A stretch of DNA of 64,000 bases from Pinibacter soli (GTDB lineage: Bacteria > Bacteroidota > Bacteroidia > Chitinophagales > Chitinophagaceae). The notes below the pieces were generated by a model. That model searched no databases, was not told the origin of the DNA, and saw only the letters and a list, made by a program, of their open reading frames with translations. Position numbers and translations under genes: made by a program. Numbering within the stretch: position 1 is the stretch's first letter; the number at the start of each line of letters is the position of its first letter. Location of the stretch: the NCBI RefSeq assembly GCF_029961145.1, contig NZ_JASBRG010000007.1:534155-598154 (forward strand), written 5' to 3'. Below are positions 9,135 to 17,890 of the stretch, piece by piece.

Positions 9135-10301
9135 ATGAAATTAATGGAACAAACGATGCGTTGGTACGGCCCAAATGATCCGGTGAGTCTTTGGGATATC
9201 AGACAGTCTGGTTGTACAGGCGTAGTTACCGCATTGCACCATGTGCCTGTTGGCGACATCTGGACAGTGGAAGAAATTAACAAAAGAAAACAGCAAGTAG
9301 AAAGCGCAGGCCTTACATGGACAGTGATTGAGAGCTTGCCGGTTCACGAAGACATCAAAAAACAAATTGGCAATTACAAACAATATATCGAGAACTACAA
9401 GGTGAGTCTGCGCAATGTGGCAGCTTGCGGTTTAAAAGTAGTTACCTACAACTTCATGCCTATCCTTGACTGGATGCGCACGGAGATCAACTATGTAATG
9501 CCTGATGGCAGTAAAGCGCTTTATTTTGAGAAATCAGCATTCATTGCATTTGATCTCTTTATTTTAAAACGTCCTAATGCAGAAGCCGACTATGCTGCCG
9601 AAGAAATAAGCAAAGCGAAAACAAGATTTTCAACAATGACTCCTGAAGAAAAAGAGACGTTGTATAAAAATGCATTGCTTGGCTTGCCCGGAAGTGAAGA
9701 AAGATTTACAGAAGAACAAATATTAAAAGCATTAAAAACATACGAAGGCATTGATGCGCAAAAACTGAAACAACATTTGTTTTATTTCTTACAACAGGTT
9801 GTTCCCGTTGCTGAAGAAGCAGGATTAAAAATGGCGATCCATCCAGACGATCCTCCCTACCCTATCCTTGGCTTGCCACGTATTGTAAGCACGGAAAAAG
9901 ATGCGTTGGAATTGATCAATGCCGCTCCTTCTCCTGCAAATGGTTTGTGCTATTGCACAGGTTCGTATGGTGTGCGCACCGACAATGATTTGGCGGGCAT
10001 GGTTAAACGTCTCGGCGATCATATTCACTTCATTCACTTACGCAGCACTAAACGTGATGTAGAAGGCAATTTCTTTGAAGCAGATCACCTCGACGGCGAC
10101 GTTGATATGTTTGCAGTGGTAAAAGAGATCGTTTTGTTAATGCAAAAAAGAAATCAATCCATTCCAATGCGTCCAGATCATGGTCATCAGATGTTGGATG
10201 ATTTGAAGAAAACAACTTATCCCGGCTATTCCGCAATCGGCAGATTGAGAGGCATCGCGGAATTGAGAGGTTTGGAATTGGGTATCGCGAGATCGTTGTA
10301 G
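9135..10301 (+). CDS. uxuA: Mannonate dehydratase
   Basis: 388 residues, close to the usual 390-400. It dehydrates D-mannonate to 2-keto-3-deoxygluconate in glucuronate breakdown (EC 4.2.1.8). Family motifs are present: [19 protein letters not shown] at the N-terminus, [11 protein letters not shown], and the metal-site segments AIHPDDPP (His236), [20 protein letters not shown] and MRPDHGHQM (Asp348, His349). An in-frame ATG lies three codons downstream and could be the true start. It probably supplies the uronic-acid branch of the upstream glycan locus. No uxuB or kdgK is seen next to it. Confidence 0.96.
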   Translation: MKLMEQTMRWYGPNDPVSLWDIRQSGCTGVVTALHHVPVGDIWTVEEINKRKQQVESAGLTWTVIESLPVHEDIKKQIGNYKQYIENYKVSLRNVAACGLKVVTYNFMPILDWMRTEINYVMPDGSKALYFEKSAFIAFDLFILKRPNAEADYAAEEISKAKTRFSTMTPEEKETLYKNALLGLPGSEERFTEEQILKALKTYEGIDAQKLKQHLFYFLQQVVPVAEEAGLKMAIHPDDPPYPILGLPRIVSTEKDALELINAAPSPANGLCYCTGSYGVRTDNDLAGMVKRLGDHIHFIHLRSTKRDVEGNFFEADHLDGDVDMFAVVKEIVLLMQKRNQSIPMRPDHGHQMLDDLKKTTYPGYSAIGRLRGIAELRGLELGIARSL

Positions 10302-10359
10302 AGTTGAAAGTTGAAAATGGGCGTTGAGAATTGATTTCAATTTGATACAACTGAATATA

Positions 10360-10397
10360 AAGCCCCGGCAGGTTTCACCTACCGGGGCTTATTGTTT
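10360..10397 (+). terminator. Terminator after uxuA
   Basis: A stem of AAGCCCCGG (10360-10368) with CCGGGGCTT (10382-10390), extended inside by AGG/CCT, is followed by ATTGTTTTT. It sits between convergent genes. Confidence 0.85.
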
Positions 10398-10421
10398 TTC
10401 AGTGGAGCTCGATGTTTTGCG

Positions 10422-10442
10422 GAGACGCGTTCAACGCGTCTC
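10422..10442. repeat. GAGACGC palindrome (single copy)
   Basis: A perfect 21-bp palindrome with half-sites GAGACGCGTT and AACGCGTCTC around one base. It belongs to the series at 34999, 35091, 36243, 37111, 37205, 53877, 53963, 60917 and 61005. No partner is found within about 100 bp. Confidence 0.85.
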
Positions 10443-10512
10443 TACGGTCGACTGCTGACAGAAATCCTATGACGCAGCACACAATGCATTTTCAACTTTC
10501 AACTTTCAATTT

Positions 10513-12306
10513 TCAATTATCATAAAGGTCACTCTGCGCCGAAATAATTTGCCTGTACTGTTCGAATATTTTTGTTTTGGAAATGAAGCCGATGAATTTC
10601 CTGTCTTCCGATAACACAGGCAAATACCAACTGTGTGTTAGATCGAATTTTTCCATTACACGTGTCATGCTTTCGCCTGCGTAGATAACATCCGGCGCTT
10701 TTTTCATGATCTGACGAATGCTTACTTTGTCAAACAACTCGGGATTGAACATTTGTTTTTTTACATCATTCAACTCAACAATGCCGATGAAGTTTCCTTT
10801 TTTGTCCCCTACTGCAAATATATTTTTATCACTCAGCTTGATCATTTCCACCAAATCGCGCAGCGAACTATCAATGGAAATGCTTTGATAATTATTCTTG
10901 ATGATATCGCTTAGCTGAATCGATGTCAAAATATTCTGTTCTCGTTTGTGTGTAAATATTTGGCCTTCTAGTGCAAGTTTTCGCGTTTCCATTGAATAAG
11001 GCTGATAGTGTTTCACAATGAAAAATGACATGGAAGAAACGATCATCAATGGAATGATAAGTTCGTAGCCGCTTGTAATTTCAGCGATAAGAAATATCGC
11101 GGTGAGCGGGCAATACATTACACCACTCAATACACCCGCCATGCCAACGAGACTAAAGTTTCCCACGGGTGTATCAAACCATTTTGTTGCATTCAATAAT
11201 TTGGAAAAAAAGAAGCCAAGGTAAGCTCCTACAAACAGCGACGGCGCAAAGTTTCCGCCATTTCCGCCGCTACCAATCGTGATACCCGCAGCCATCGGTT
11301 TCAATAGCATTACTGCTCCGACAAAAACAATTACCGCCCATTCATTGTTCATCAAAGCGAACAGTCTTGTATTGTCGTGAATGATATTGCTGTCGCCGTT
11401 TGCCACCAATTTCACGCTGTCATACCCTTCGCCAAAAAGAGTCGGAAATAAAATGTAAATGATCAATAGGAAGAATCCGCCGATCAATGCTTTTGCATAT
11501 GGATTCAAACGCCAATCGTGCATTTTGTGTTCTACTTTCTTAAACACATTTGCGTAGTACAAAGAAATGAAACCACACAACGCACCAAGCAATATATAAA
11601 ACGGCACATTGTAATAATTAAAAGTTTGCTTCAGTACGAAGTTGAAAAGAATATTCTCATTTAATATGATCTTAGAACACAACGCACCGATCACTGCAGA
11701 TATAATCAACGGGATAAAATAGCTGATGATCGTTTCTGCCAGCAACACCTCTATGGCGAATATTACACCGGCGATCGGCGCATTGAATACGGCAGCAATA
11801 CCGGCCGCTGCACCACATGCTATCAGCAATGTTCTCTCCTGGTAATTAAGCTGATGAATGCGTGCAAGATTGGAACCAACAGCCGACCCCGTCGCAACGA
11901 TTGGCGCCTCCAGCCCCACAGACCCTCCTAACGCAACGGTGACGGAGCTCGTTACAACATGCATGTAAGTATGGCTGAAAGGAATAAAAGACGATCTTCT
12001 TGCGATGGATCGCAGCACCATTGCAATTCCTTTTTCTATATGGCCCCCATAAAATTTATAAATGATAATTACTGTAATCAGTAATCCCAAACCTGGAAAC
12101 AAAAGGTAAGAAAAACGCGACAAAGGAATTTCGCTGATCCATTTTTCAATATAGTGAACTGCTGTTTTTAAAAGAACAGCTATCAATCCAGAACACAAAC
12201 CCACCAAACTCGCGACAATCATTATATACTGCACCCGGTTGACTTTTTCCCGCAAATAGCTAAAGAGTGAACTGTAGGCTGTTTTTAACTTTTGCTTCAT
12301 GTGCAA
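10513..12306 (-). CDS. CLC-family chloride channel/transporter with C-terminal CBS pair
   Basis: 597 residues: about 440 of CLC membrane domain, then two CBS motifs (about 445-590). Selectivity segments are visible: GGSVGLEAP with the gating glutamate (Glu133), GSGGNGGNFAPSLFVG and the last-helix region VMYCPLTAIFLIAEITSGYE. At the position of the proton glutamate of E. coli ClcA (Glu203) this protein reads FNAPIAGVIFAIEVLL, with Val187 after Glu186 where ClcA has Glu-Glu. Valine there is typical of passive CLC channels, so it may not be a proton-coupled exchanger; this is inference by eye alignment. CBS domains often sense nucleotides or ionic strength. It is convergent with uxuA. Confidence 0.93.
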   Translation of the reverse strand: MHMKQKLKTAYSSLFSYLREKVNRVQYIMIVASLVGLCSGLIAVLLKTAVHYIEKWISEIPLSRFSYLLFPGLGLLITVIIIYKFYGGHIEKGIAMVLRSIARRSSFIPFSHTYMHVVTSSVTVALGGSVGLEAPIVATGSAVGSNLARIHQLNYQERTLLIACGAAAGIAAVFNAPIAGVIFAIEVLLAETIISYFIPLIISAVIGALCSKIILNENILFNFVLKQTFNYYNVPFYILLGALCGFISLYYANVFKKVEHKMHDWRLNPYAKALIGGFFLLIIYILFPTLFGEGYDSVKLVANGDSNIIHDNTRLFALMNNEWAVIVFVGAVMLLKPMAAGITIGSGGNGGNFAPSLFVGAYLGFFFSKLLNATKWFDTPVGNFSLVGMAGVLSGVMYCPLTAIFLIAEITSGYELIIPLMIVSSMSFFIVKHYQPYSMETRKLALEGQIFTHKREQNILTSIQLSDIIKNNYQSISIDSSLRDLVEMIKLSDKNIFAVGDKKGNFIGIVELNDVKKQMFNPELFDKVSIRQIMKKAPDVIYAGESMTRVMEKFDLTHSWYLPVLSEDRKFIGFISKTKIFEQYRQIISAQSDLYDN

Positions 12307-12309
12307 ACT

Positions 12310-12450
12310 TAGGAAGGAATTAGGAATTAGAAATTAGGAAATAGGAATTAAGTAGCCCGGAAACATGTTTAGCGTAGCTACAAACAAAATGAGACGAATG
12401 GTTATAACGAATGTTGCACCTAAACCAATTCCTAGGTTCTAATTCCTATT
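12310..12450. repeat. Paired-arm element, TTAGGAATTA family
   Basis: The left arm (12310-12352) repeats GGAATTAG. The right arm (12425-12450) is CCAATTCCTAGGTTCTAATTCC. The spacer of about 70 bp is unrelated. It lies between the SDR stop and the CLC start, both on the minus strand. Confidence 0.65.
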
Positions 12451-13130
12451 TAATATAACTTATACACCGCTTGCTTTACCACATTCGACTTATCATTAAA
12501 AATAAATGAGAATACTTCAGCAATATCTTCCGGCTTTGACCATTTGCTGAAATCCGCATCTGGCATATCTTTCCTGTTCTGAGGAGTGTCGATGGTTTGA
12601 GGAACAACAACGGATGTATTTACATTTTTACCATCAGCAGATGCATTCAATATTTCTGCGAAAGAATACAATAGAGATTTGCTTAATGAATAGGCGATCA
12701 TATTTTTTGCCATGTGCGGCTCCGTTGCTGGTTTCGCACCCACGAAAACTATTTTACCATTGTTATTCGACAGCATGTGATTGAACAATGGCTTGGCAAC
12801 ATTGAATGCAGTAGCAAAGTTCAGGCGGATCATTTTCTCCATATCTTCCAACTGCATATCATTTATATTGCTCATGGCAAAACCGCCTACGAGCAAAGCA
12901 GCGCCATCTATCTGGCCATATTTTTCAATAACGGTTTCACTGAATGTCCACGCATCTTCATGTTTGGTAAGATCTATATCGTGCAGCTCGAAGTTGCTGT
13001 TATCTCTTGCAAAGCCCAGTGTATTTCCTGATGATCCAACGGCAATCACTCTATTGCCATCGGCCAATATCTTTTTTACCACAGCAACCCCGAGGTTGCC
13101 ATTTGCTCCTGTGACAATGATGTTCTTCAT
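12450..13130 (-). CDS. Short-chain dehydrogenase/reductase (SDR)
   Basis: The ATG at 13130 gives 226 residues beginning MKNIIVTGANGNLG, so the dinucleotide motif TGxxGxxG falls at residues 7-14 as in classical SDRs; upstream in-frame codons run into repeat sequence and are unlikely to be translated. The catalytic tetrad region is visible as a YSLSK (YxxxK) motif about residue 150. The C-terminus ends SNVVKQAVYKLY. Cytosolic NAD(P)-dependent oxidoreductase; substrate unknown. It is followed at 3' by a paired-arm element and then the CLC gene. Confidence 0.9.
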   Translation of the reverse strand: MKNIIVTGANGNLGVAVVKKILADGNRVIAVGSSGNTLGFARDNSNFELHDIDLTKHEDAWTFSETVIEKYGQIDGAALLVGGFAMSNINDMQLEDMEKMIRLNFATAFNVAKPLFNHMLSNNNGKIVFVGAKPATEPHMAKNMIAYSLSKSLLYSFAEILNASADGKNVNTSVVVPQTIDTPQNRKDMPDADFSKWSKPEDIAEVFSFIFNDKSNVVKQAVYKLY

Positions 13131-13177
13131 GTTTAATGCTTGGGAGGCTAAAATAATGATTTTTTCGATGAAGAGAG

Positions 13178-13381
13178 GAACGCAGATGACGCTGATTGGA
13201 CTGATTTGCGCTGATTTTGTTTGCTTACTGTTGGTTAACATTACTTCTGTTGAACGGAGCGTCGCAACGCAGATTAATCAGGGCTCAAATGCCGACCTCA
13301 ACATTCCTGAATCGCTGCAAGCCGCATGAAGAATTGCACAAAATAGATCTGCGTAAATCAGTCCAATCAGCGTCATCAGTG
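13178..13381. repeat. Paired-arm element, CGCAGAT/CTGATT family
   Basis: The left arm (13178-13217) reads ACGCAGATGACGCTGATTGG and on through CTGATTTGCGCTGAT. The right arm (13344-13381) is its near-perfect reverse complement over about 30 bp, with CAGTCCAATCAGCGTCATC exact. The spacer is about 126 bp. Relatives occur at 27193-27305, 44584-44768 and 56626-56715. Confidence 0.75.
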
Positions 13382-13391
13382 TGCCACCGAC

Positions 13392-13426
13392 CTAAAACAA
13401 AAATCCCGAAGCGTAAGCTCCGGGAT
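13392..13426 (-). terminator. Terminator of rpmE
   Basis: On the minus strand, ATCCCGGAGC and GCTTCGGGAT form a 10-bp stem (one G-T pair) with a TTAC loop, followed by TTTTTGTTTT. It starts about 25 bp after the L31 stop. Confidence 0.88.
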
Positions 13427-13450
13427 AATATTTTGTAGAAACTGCTAAAA

Positions 13451-13699
13451 CTATTTTTTCGCGTATTTCTTTTTGAATTTGTCGATACGACCTGCTGTAT
13501 CAACCAATACGTTCTTACCAGTAAAGAAAGGGTGAGAAGTGTTAGAAATCTCCAATTTAATAACCGGATATTCTTTGCCATCTTCCCAGGTAATAGTTTC
13601 TTTAGAATTGGCAGTTGATTTACCTAAAAATGTTTCGCCGTTACTCATGTCTTTAAATACAACAAATTTGTAACTAGCTGGATGGATACCTTGTTTCAT
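13451..13699 (-). CDS. rpmE2: 50S ribosomal protein L31, type B
   Basis: 82 residues beginning MKQGIHPASYKFVVFKDMSN, with ISNTSHPFFTGK and the C-terminal IDKFKKKYAKK. The zinc-binding cysteines of type A L31 are absent, which marks the C-minus (type B) paralogue. It is a structural protein of the large ribosomal subunit. It has its own terminator and promoter-like box, so it is probably monocistronic. Confidence 0.97.
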   Translation of the reverse strand: MKQGIHPASYKFVVFKDMSNGETFLGKSTANSKETITWEDGKEYPVIKLEISNTSHPFFTGKNVLVDTAGRIDKFKKKYAKK

Positions 13700-13718
13700 A
13701 ACTCTTTGATTTTAAGGT

Positions 13719-13766
13719 GCATACGGATTTTGCCGTATACTTATAAAAATTTGGACTGCAAAGATA
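13719..13766 (-). promoter_or_regulatory. rpmE promoter box and leader hairpin
   Basis: On the minus strand TATCTTTG (13759-13766) matches the TAnnTTTG -7 box, which would put the start near 13752 and give a leader of about 50 nt. The leader contains a 6-bp stem ATACGG/CCGTAT (13721-13738). No clear -33 TTTG is seen. Any autoregulatory role for the hairpin is speculation. Confidence 0.4.
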
Positions 13767-13770
13767 GGAT

Positions 13771-13881
13771 TAAAAGGCAAAATTAAAAAGTAAAAATTAA
13801 AAACCTTTTAAATGCCAGATTGATTATCAAAATGTTGCACCTAAAATTTTCGACTTTTTATTTTTGACTTTTTACTTTTTT
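13771..13881. repeat. Paired-arm element, AAAAGTC family
   Basis: The left arm (13771-13804) repeats AAAATTAAAAAGTA. The right arm (13842-13881) is CGACTTTTTATTTTTGAC and on, and touches the stop of the phosphohexomutase gene. The spacer is about 40 bp. Confidence 0.65.
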
Positions 13882-15604
13882 ACAGCTTCATATCCTTAAT
13901 AATGCCGTCTATTTTCGCGTCCAAAGCCTTTTCAGTTGCCTCGAACTCAGCGGCATTTGCCAGTTTCGTATTTACGCTGAAATAGAATTTGATCTTTGGC
14001 TCTGTACCGCTTGGTCTTGCAGAGATTTTGCTTCCATCTGCTAAAATGAACTGTAATACGTTGCTTTTTGGCAAAGTGATATTCCAAGTTTCGCCTGTTT
14101 GCAGATTTTTACCTTCCAGCTTTTCGTAATCCAGTAATTGAGCAACGGCCACGCCATTGATTTCTTTTGGAGGATTGCTTCTGTAAGTTTCCATCATTGC
14201 AGCAATTTGCTGCTGGCCATCCATTCCCTTTTTGGTAATAGAAATCAGGCGCTCTTTGTAGAACCCGTATTGTACATACAGATCAATCAATTTGTCGTAC
14301 AGCGTTCTGCCCTTGTTCTTTTCGTAAGCAACCATTTCGCACAATAATGCAACGGCACTTACCGCATCTTTATCGCGTACTTTATCGCCGATCATTAAGC
14401 CGTAGCTTTCTTCACCGCCAACGATATAGTTTTCTTTGCTTTCTTTCTCTTTGATCAATTCTGCGATCCATTTGAAACCTGTCAACACATCATAGCAATT
14501 AATTTTACTTTGACGTGCGATCTCATTGATCATATCTGTGGTAACGATGGTTTTCACAACCATGTCATTTGGCTGCGCCAAACCTTTTACTTTGCGTGCT
14601 TCGATCATATAGTTGAAAGCCAGTACAGCAGTTTGGTTGCCATTCATCAGCACCCAGTTGCCCTGTCTGTCTTTCATGCCAATACCCACACGGTCAGCAT
14701 CAGGGTCTGTACCGAGCAAAATGTCCGCATCCAGTTCCTTTGCTTTTTTCAAACCGATACTCATCGCTTCAGCTTCTTCAGGGTTTGGATAAACAACCGT
14801 TGGGAAATTACCGTTTGGCTCTGCCTGCTCCATCACAATATTCACGTTATCGAAACCAAACTCTTTCAGTACATCCGGAACCAGTTTAATACCTGAACCA
14901 TGAATGGAAGTATAAACGATTTTTAGGTCGTGCTGCTGTTTGATCACTTCAGGGTAAACGCTCAGTCCTTTTACCATATCGATGTACTGCACATCCACTT
15001 CATGACCAATGATAGTGATGTTTGCTTCTCCACCACTCCATTTTACTTCATCTACAGAAGCAATTTTTTCAACCTCTTTGATTACATTTTTATCGTGCGG
15101 TGGTACCAATTGGCCGCCATCGTTCCAATAAGCTTTGTAACCATTATATTCTTTCGGGTTGTGTGAAGCTGTACAAACCACACCACCCTGGCATTTTTTT
15201 AATCTTATAGTGAATGACAGTTCCGGAGTTGGACGCAGGCTTTCAAACAGGAAAACCTTGATGCCATTGGCTGCAAATACGTTGGCCGTTGTTTCAGCAA
15301 AAAAGCGACTGTTGTTACGGCAGTCGTGTGCAATTGCTACGCGGATCTCCTCATTTGGAAATTGCAGCTTCAGATAATTTGCATACCCCTGTGTTGCCAT
15401 TCCAACCGTGTACTTGTTCATGCGGTTGGTTCCAACGCCCATGATACCACGAAGTCCACCAGTTCCAAATTCCAGGTTGCGGTAAAATGATTCTGCTAAT
15501 TCCTGTGGATTTTCTGATGCAATTTTTTTGATCTCATTTTTTGTTGCTTCATCATAGTTACCATTTAACCATGAGTTGACTTTGTCATTGATCGCGGCAT
15601 CCAT
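13880..15604 (-). CDS. Phosphoglucomutase/phosphomannomutase (alpha-D-phosphohexomutase)
   Basis: 574 residues. Interconverts hexose 1- and 6-phosphates. All four family motifs are present: phosphoserine loop TASHNPKEYNGYK (Ser147), metal loop GTDPDADRVG, sugar loop GGEESYGLMIGD and the phosphate-binding RPSGTEPKIKFYF. The GEESYG loop and length fit the PGM2-like branch that acts mainly on glucose phosphate. Cytosolic, no signal peptide. It lies upstream of rpmE on the same strand but is separated by a paired-arm element and the rpmE promoter box. Confidence 0.95.
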   Translation of the reverse strand: MDAAINDKVNSWLNGNYDEATKNEIKKIASENPQELAESFYRNLEFGTGGLRGIMGVGTNRMNKYTVGMATQGYANYLKLQFPNEEIRVAIAHDCRNNSRFFAETTANVFAANGIKVFLFESLRPTPELSFTIRLKKCQGGVVCTASHNPKEYNGYKAYWNDGGQLVPPHDKNVIKEVEKIASVDEVKWSGGEANITIIGHEVDVQYIDMVKGLSVYPEVIKQQHDLKIVYTSIHGSGIKLVPDVLKEFGFDNVNIVMEQAEPNGNFPTVVYPNPEEAEAMSIGLKKAKELDADILLGTDPDADRVGIGMKDRQGNWVLMNGNQTAVLAFNYMIEARKVKGLAQPNDMVVKTIVTTDMINEIARQSKINCYDVLTGFKWIAELIKEKESKENYIVGGEESYGLMIGDKVRDKDAVSAVALLCEMVAYEKNKGRTLYDKLIDLYVQYGFYKERLISITKKGMDGQQQIAAMMETYRSNPPKEINGVAVAQLLDYEKLEGKNLQTGETWNITLPKSNVLQFILADGSKISARPSGTEPKIKFYFSVNTKLANAAEFEATEKALDAKIDGIIKDMKL

Positions 15605-15786
15605 ATGTTATATTTTATTTTTAATTATTTAAAAATATTACATTATCAAATTAGTCCGAGGACGACAAAAATAGGAGTTATTCAAACATAATACCATGAA
15701 CAAAAAATGAATCTTTGCAAAAAAAGTGCTAATCGTAGCATCAAATGAAGATGCGATTGGTTTATTTTCTATTTTTCCGCCTCCTA

Positions 15787-16743
15787 ATGAAGATGATTAA
15801 ACAACTATTGACGGCCTTGTTACTGTTTTCAACAGTAATGTTGTATAGCTTTAAAGGCCTTGCACAGACTCGTTCTGAAGATTCCGTTCCACATTCTCAT
15901 TTTAATAAAACAAAATTCTGGATCACCACCGGTGCTCATGTGGGCCTGTGGGTAGGCACATATGTAGCGCTCAACAAAGCATGGTACGCAGATTATCCGA
16001 AAGAGAAATTTCATTTCTTTAATGACAACGGCGAATGGAACCAAATGGATAAAGCCGGCCACACATGGACAGCTTACCAAATTGCAAGACTATCTACTGA
16101 GGCATGGGAATGGACGGGGTTAAAAGATAAAACAAGCGTTTGGCTGGGCGGCGCAAGTGCGTTGGCATATCAAAGCGTAATAGAAATTCAGGACGGCTTC
16201 TCTGCAGAATGGGGTTTTAGCTGGGGAGATATGGCGGCAAATACTGTTGGTGCGGCTTCTTTCGTGGCGCAGGAACTTGGATGGCACGAACAGCGTCTGC
16301 AGATAAAATTCAGCTACTATCCATACAAATATCCAACCGATCTGATTGCACGCCGCAACGATCTTTTTGGCAGCGGCACAGGAGAACGGATTTTGAAAGA
16401 CTATAACTCACAAACCTACTGGCTTAGCGCAAACCTGCATTCTTTCTGGAAAGAAAGCCGCATTCCCAAATGGCTGAATTTTTCATTTGGTTACAGCTCT
16501 GACCTAATGCTGGGCGCTTATGAAAATAAATGGACTGACGACAACGGACATGTGTATGATTATACAAATTATCCACGGGTGAGACGTTTCTATATAGCTC
16601 CTGATATTGATTTCACTAAAATAAGAACGAAGAGCAAATTGCTTCGCAGTGTGTTCTTCGCATTAAATGCAGTGAAGTTTCCCGCGCCGACATTGGAACT
16701 TAATTCACAGGGAAAGCTGAAAGGGCACTGGTTGTATTTTTGA
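15787..16743 (+). CDS. DUF2279 family exported protein
   Basis: From the ATG at 15787 the protein has 318 residues and starts MKMIKQLLTALLLFSTVMLY, a plausible signal peptide ending GLAQ. An ATG at 15745 would add 14 residues and blur the signal. The core DKAGHTWTAYQIARLS, YQSVIEIQDGFSAEWGFSWGDMAANTVGA and YNSQTYWLSANL matches my memory of DUF2279, predicted periplasmic or envelope proteins of unknown function with conserved His, Glu and Asp. The C-terminal half looks beta-rich. It is convergent with the HNH gene. Confidence 0.8.
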   Translation: MKMIKQLLTALLLFSTVMLYSFKGLAQTRSEDSVPHSHFNKTKFWITTGAHVGLWVGTYVALNKAWYADYPKEKFHFFNDNGEWNQMDKAGHTWTAYQIARLSTEAWEWTGLKDKTSVWLGGASALAYQSVIEIQDGFSAEWGFSWGDMAANTVGAASFVAQELGWHEQRLQIKFSYYPYKYPTDLIARRNDLFGSGTGERILKDYNSQTYWLSANLHSFWKESRIPKWLNFSFGYSSDLMLGAYENKWTDDNGHVYDYTNYPRVRRFYIAPDIDFTKIRTKSKLLRSVFFALNAVKFPAPTLELNSQGKLKGHWLYF

Positions 16744-16744
16744 C

Positions 16745-16978
16745 AATTAAGAATTAGGAATTAAGAATTCTTTAAGTGCGATAGACCATAGATAATCGAA
16801 TCACGTTTTTGCTCAGCAGCGACTATGCGAGTTTTTTCGCTCAATAGACTACAAAGGGGTTTGCTCAAACGAACAATTCCCTTTGTAATCTATTGAATGC
16901 CGACAAACAGTTTGTAAGCGGCACAGGACGAATTCTTAATTCCTAATTCCTAATTCTTAATTCCTAATTCTTAATTAC
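16745..16978. repeat. Nested paired-arm element, TTAGGAATTA family, between convergent genes
   Basis: The outer left arm (16745-16771) repeats AATTAGGAATTAAG. The outer right arm (16930-16978) repeats the reverse complement about twice as long (AATTCCTAATTCTTAATT) and overlaps the HNH stop. An inner stem lies inside: CAATAGACTACAAAGGG near 16842-16858 with CCCTTTGTAATCTATTG near 16888-16904. Together they could fold into a hairpin of about 230 nt. Confidence 0.75.
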
Positions 16979-17652
16979 TTCGAATACTTCCACTTAAATC
17001 CTCCACACTGATTATGCACACCCTTCGCAGTTAATATGATTCCTTTTTCATCGCAACCTGTTTGCCTCGCAGCCTCGCTAACGCTTTCGTAGCGAGCTAC
17101 GACCCGGCCTTTAAGGTATTGCTTGACTGGTTTGCGACGGGTATAGCCACCATAATTCTTTGGCCACTTGGAGCGGTCGGCAGTTTTTAAATAGGTGTCG
17201 TGGCGGCCCCTTTCAAACACACGCTTTTGCTTTTCACTTCTTGTTACCGCCTTTAAATTACTCAGACGATTATTGTAGCCATCACCATCTTTATTGATGA
17301 TGTACAATTCATCTTTGCTGTAATCAAGATTGGGATCAACAAAAGTTATGTAAATAATGCGTCTTGTGTTGTAGTAGTACTGCGCACCTTCACTGCTAAG
17401 GCTTACACGCAGGTCGACCATTGGAACACCGGTTTTGATGTTGCGATTCTCAGCAATCGACTGGCTTAATATTTTCCCCTCAACAAATTGCTCTTTTAAT
17501 CGCGGATGCGAAATGACACGATCGAGAGATTTAACTCTCCCCATACTTGAAGCCTGGTAAATGCCTTCAAATCCGGGAATATCCTTCCATTTCTCATTAC
17601 GAATATTAGTTAGCGACTTGTTTTGAAACGGATAGTTCTTAGTGCTACTCAA
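16975..17652 (-). CDS. NUMOD4/HNH homing-endonuclease-like protein, free-standing
   Basis: 225 residues. A NUMOD4-like start (EKWKDIPGFEGIYQASSMGR, about 20-39) precedes an HNH-like segment (YIINKDGDGYNNRLSNL, 117-133) and a NUMOD1-like C-terminal module (VKQYLKGRVVARYESVSEAA through GGFKWKYSK). This order is that of phage and intron endonucleases. In the HNH segment the usual first His (as in V-H-K-D-G) is Asn120, so catalysis may be lost or changed. No interrupted host gene or intron is seen around it. Function is inferred from motifs only. Confidence 0.8.
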   Translation of the reverse strand: MSSTKNYPFQNKSLTNIRNEKWKDIPGFEGIYQASSMGRVKSLDRVISHPRLKEQFVEGKILSQSIAENRNIKTGVPMVDLRVSLSSEGAQYYYNTRRIIYITFVDPNLDYSKDELYIINKDGDGYNNRLSNLKAVTRSEKQKRVFERGRHDTYLKTADRSKWPKNYGGYTRRKPVKQYLKGRVVARYESVSEAARQTGCDEKGIILTAKGVHNQCGGFKWKYSK

Positions 17653-17749
17653 GTCTAATCAGGCTTTAATACGAGGCTAAGTTATCAAACTATTTGCTTC
17701 GTTTCTGCAAATGAGATTAAAATCCATGTTTCTAGGTAGTTTATTTAGG

Positions 17750-17890
17750 ACTGAATAACCGAGTAAATGAGTAACTGAATAACTGAGTGTTTAAAGGTCA
17801 GTTTTGCAAAACAAGCCTCACCCATCAATTATTCGATGACTAATTGATTCAACTCTTCAGTTATTCAGTTACTCAGTTATTCGGTTATTA
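17750..17890. repeat. Paired-arm element, GAATAACTGA family
   Basis: The left arm (17750-17790) repeats GAATAACCGAGTAA and GAATAACTGAG. The right arm (17851-17890) is TCAGTTATTCAGTTACTCAG and overlaps the stop of the DUF481-like gene. The spacer is about 60 bp. Relatives at 60785-60850, 61715-61806 and 62984-63080. Confidence 0.75.

Larger units (their letters stand above)
10302..10520. repeat. Paired-arm element, GTTGAAA family, between convergent uxuA and CLC genes
   Basis: The left arm (10302-10335) repeats GTTGAAA/TTGAGAATTG. The right arm (10488-10520) is TTTTCAACTTTC repeated and overlaps the CLC stop codon. The spacer contains the uxuA terminator and a GAGACGC palindrome, so three dyads are nested here. 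Confidence 0.65.
13131..13450. other. Gene-free stretch between the SDR gene and rpmE
   Basis: 320 bp holding a paired-arm element (13178-13381), an extra CGCAGAT word at about 13266-13272 inside its spacer, and the rpmE terminator. No coding sequence is convincing here. Confidence 0.6.
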
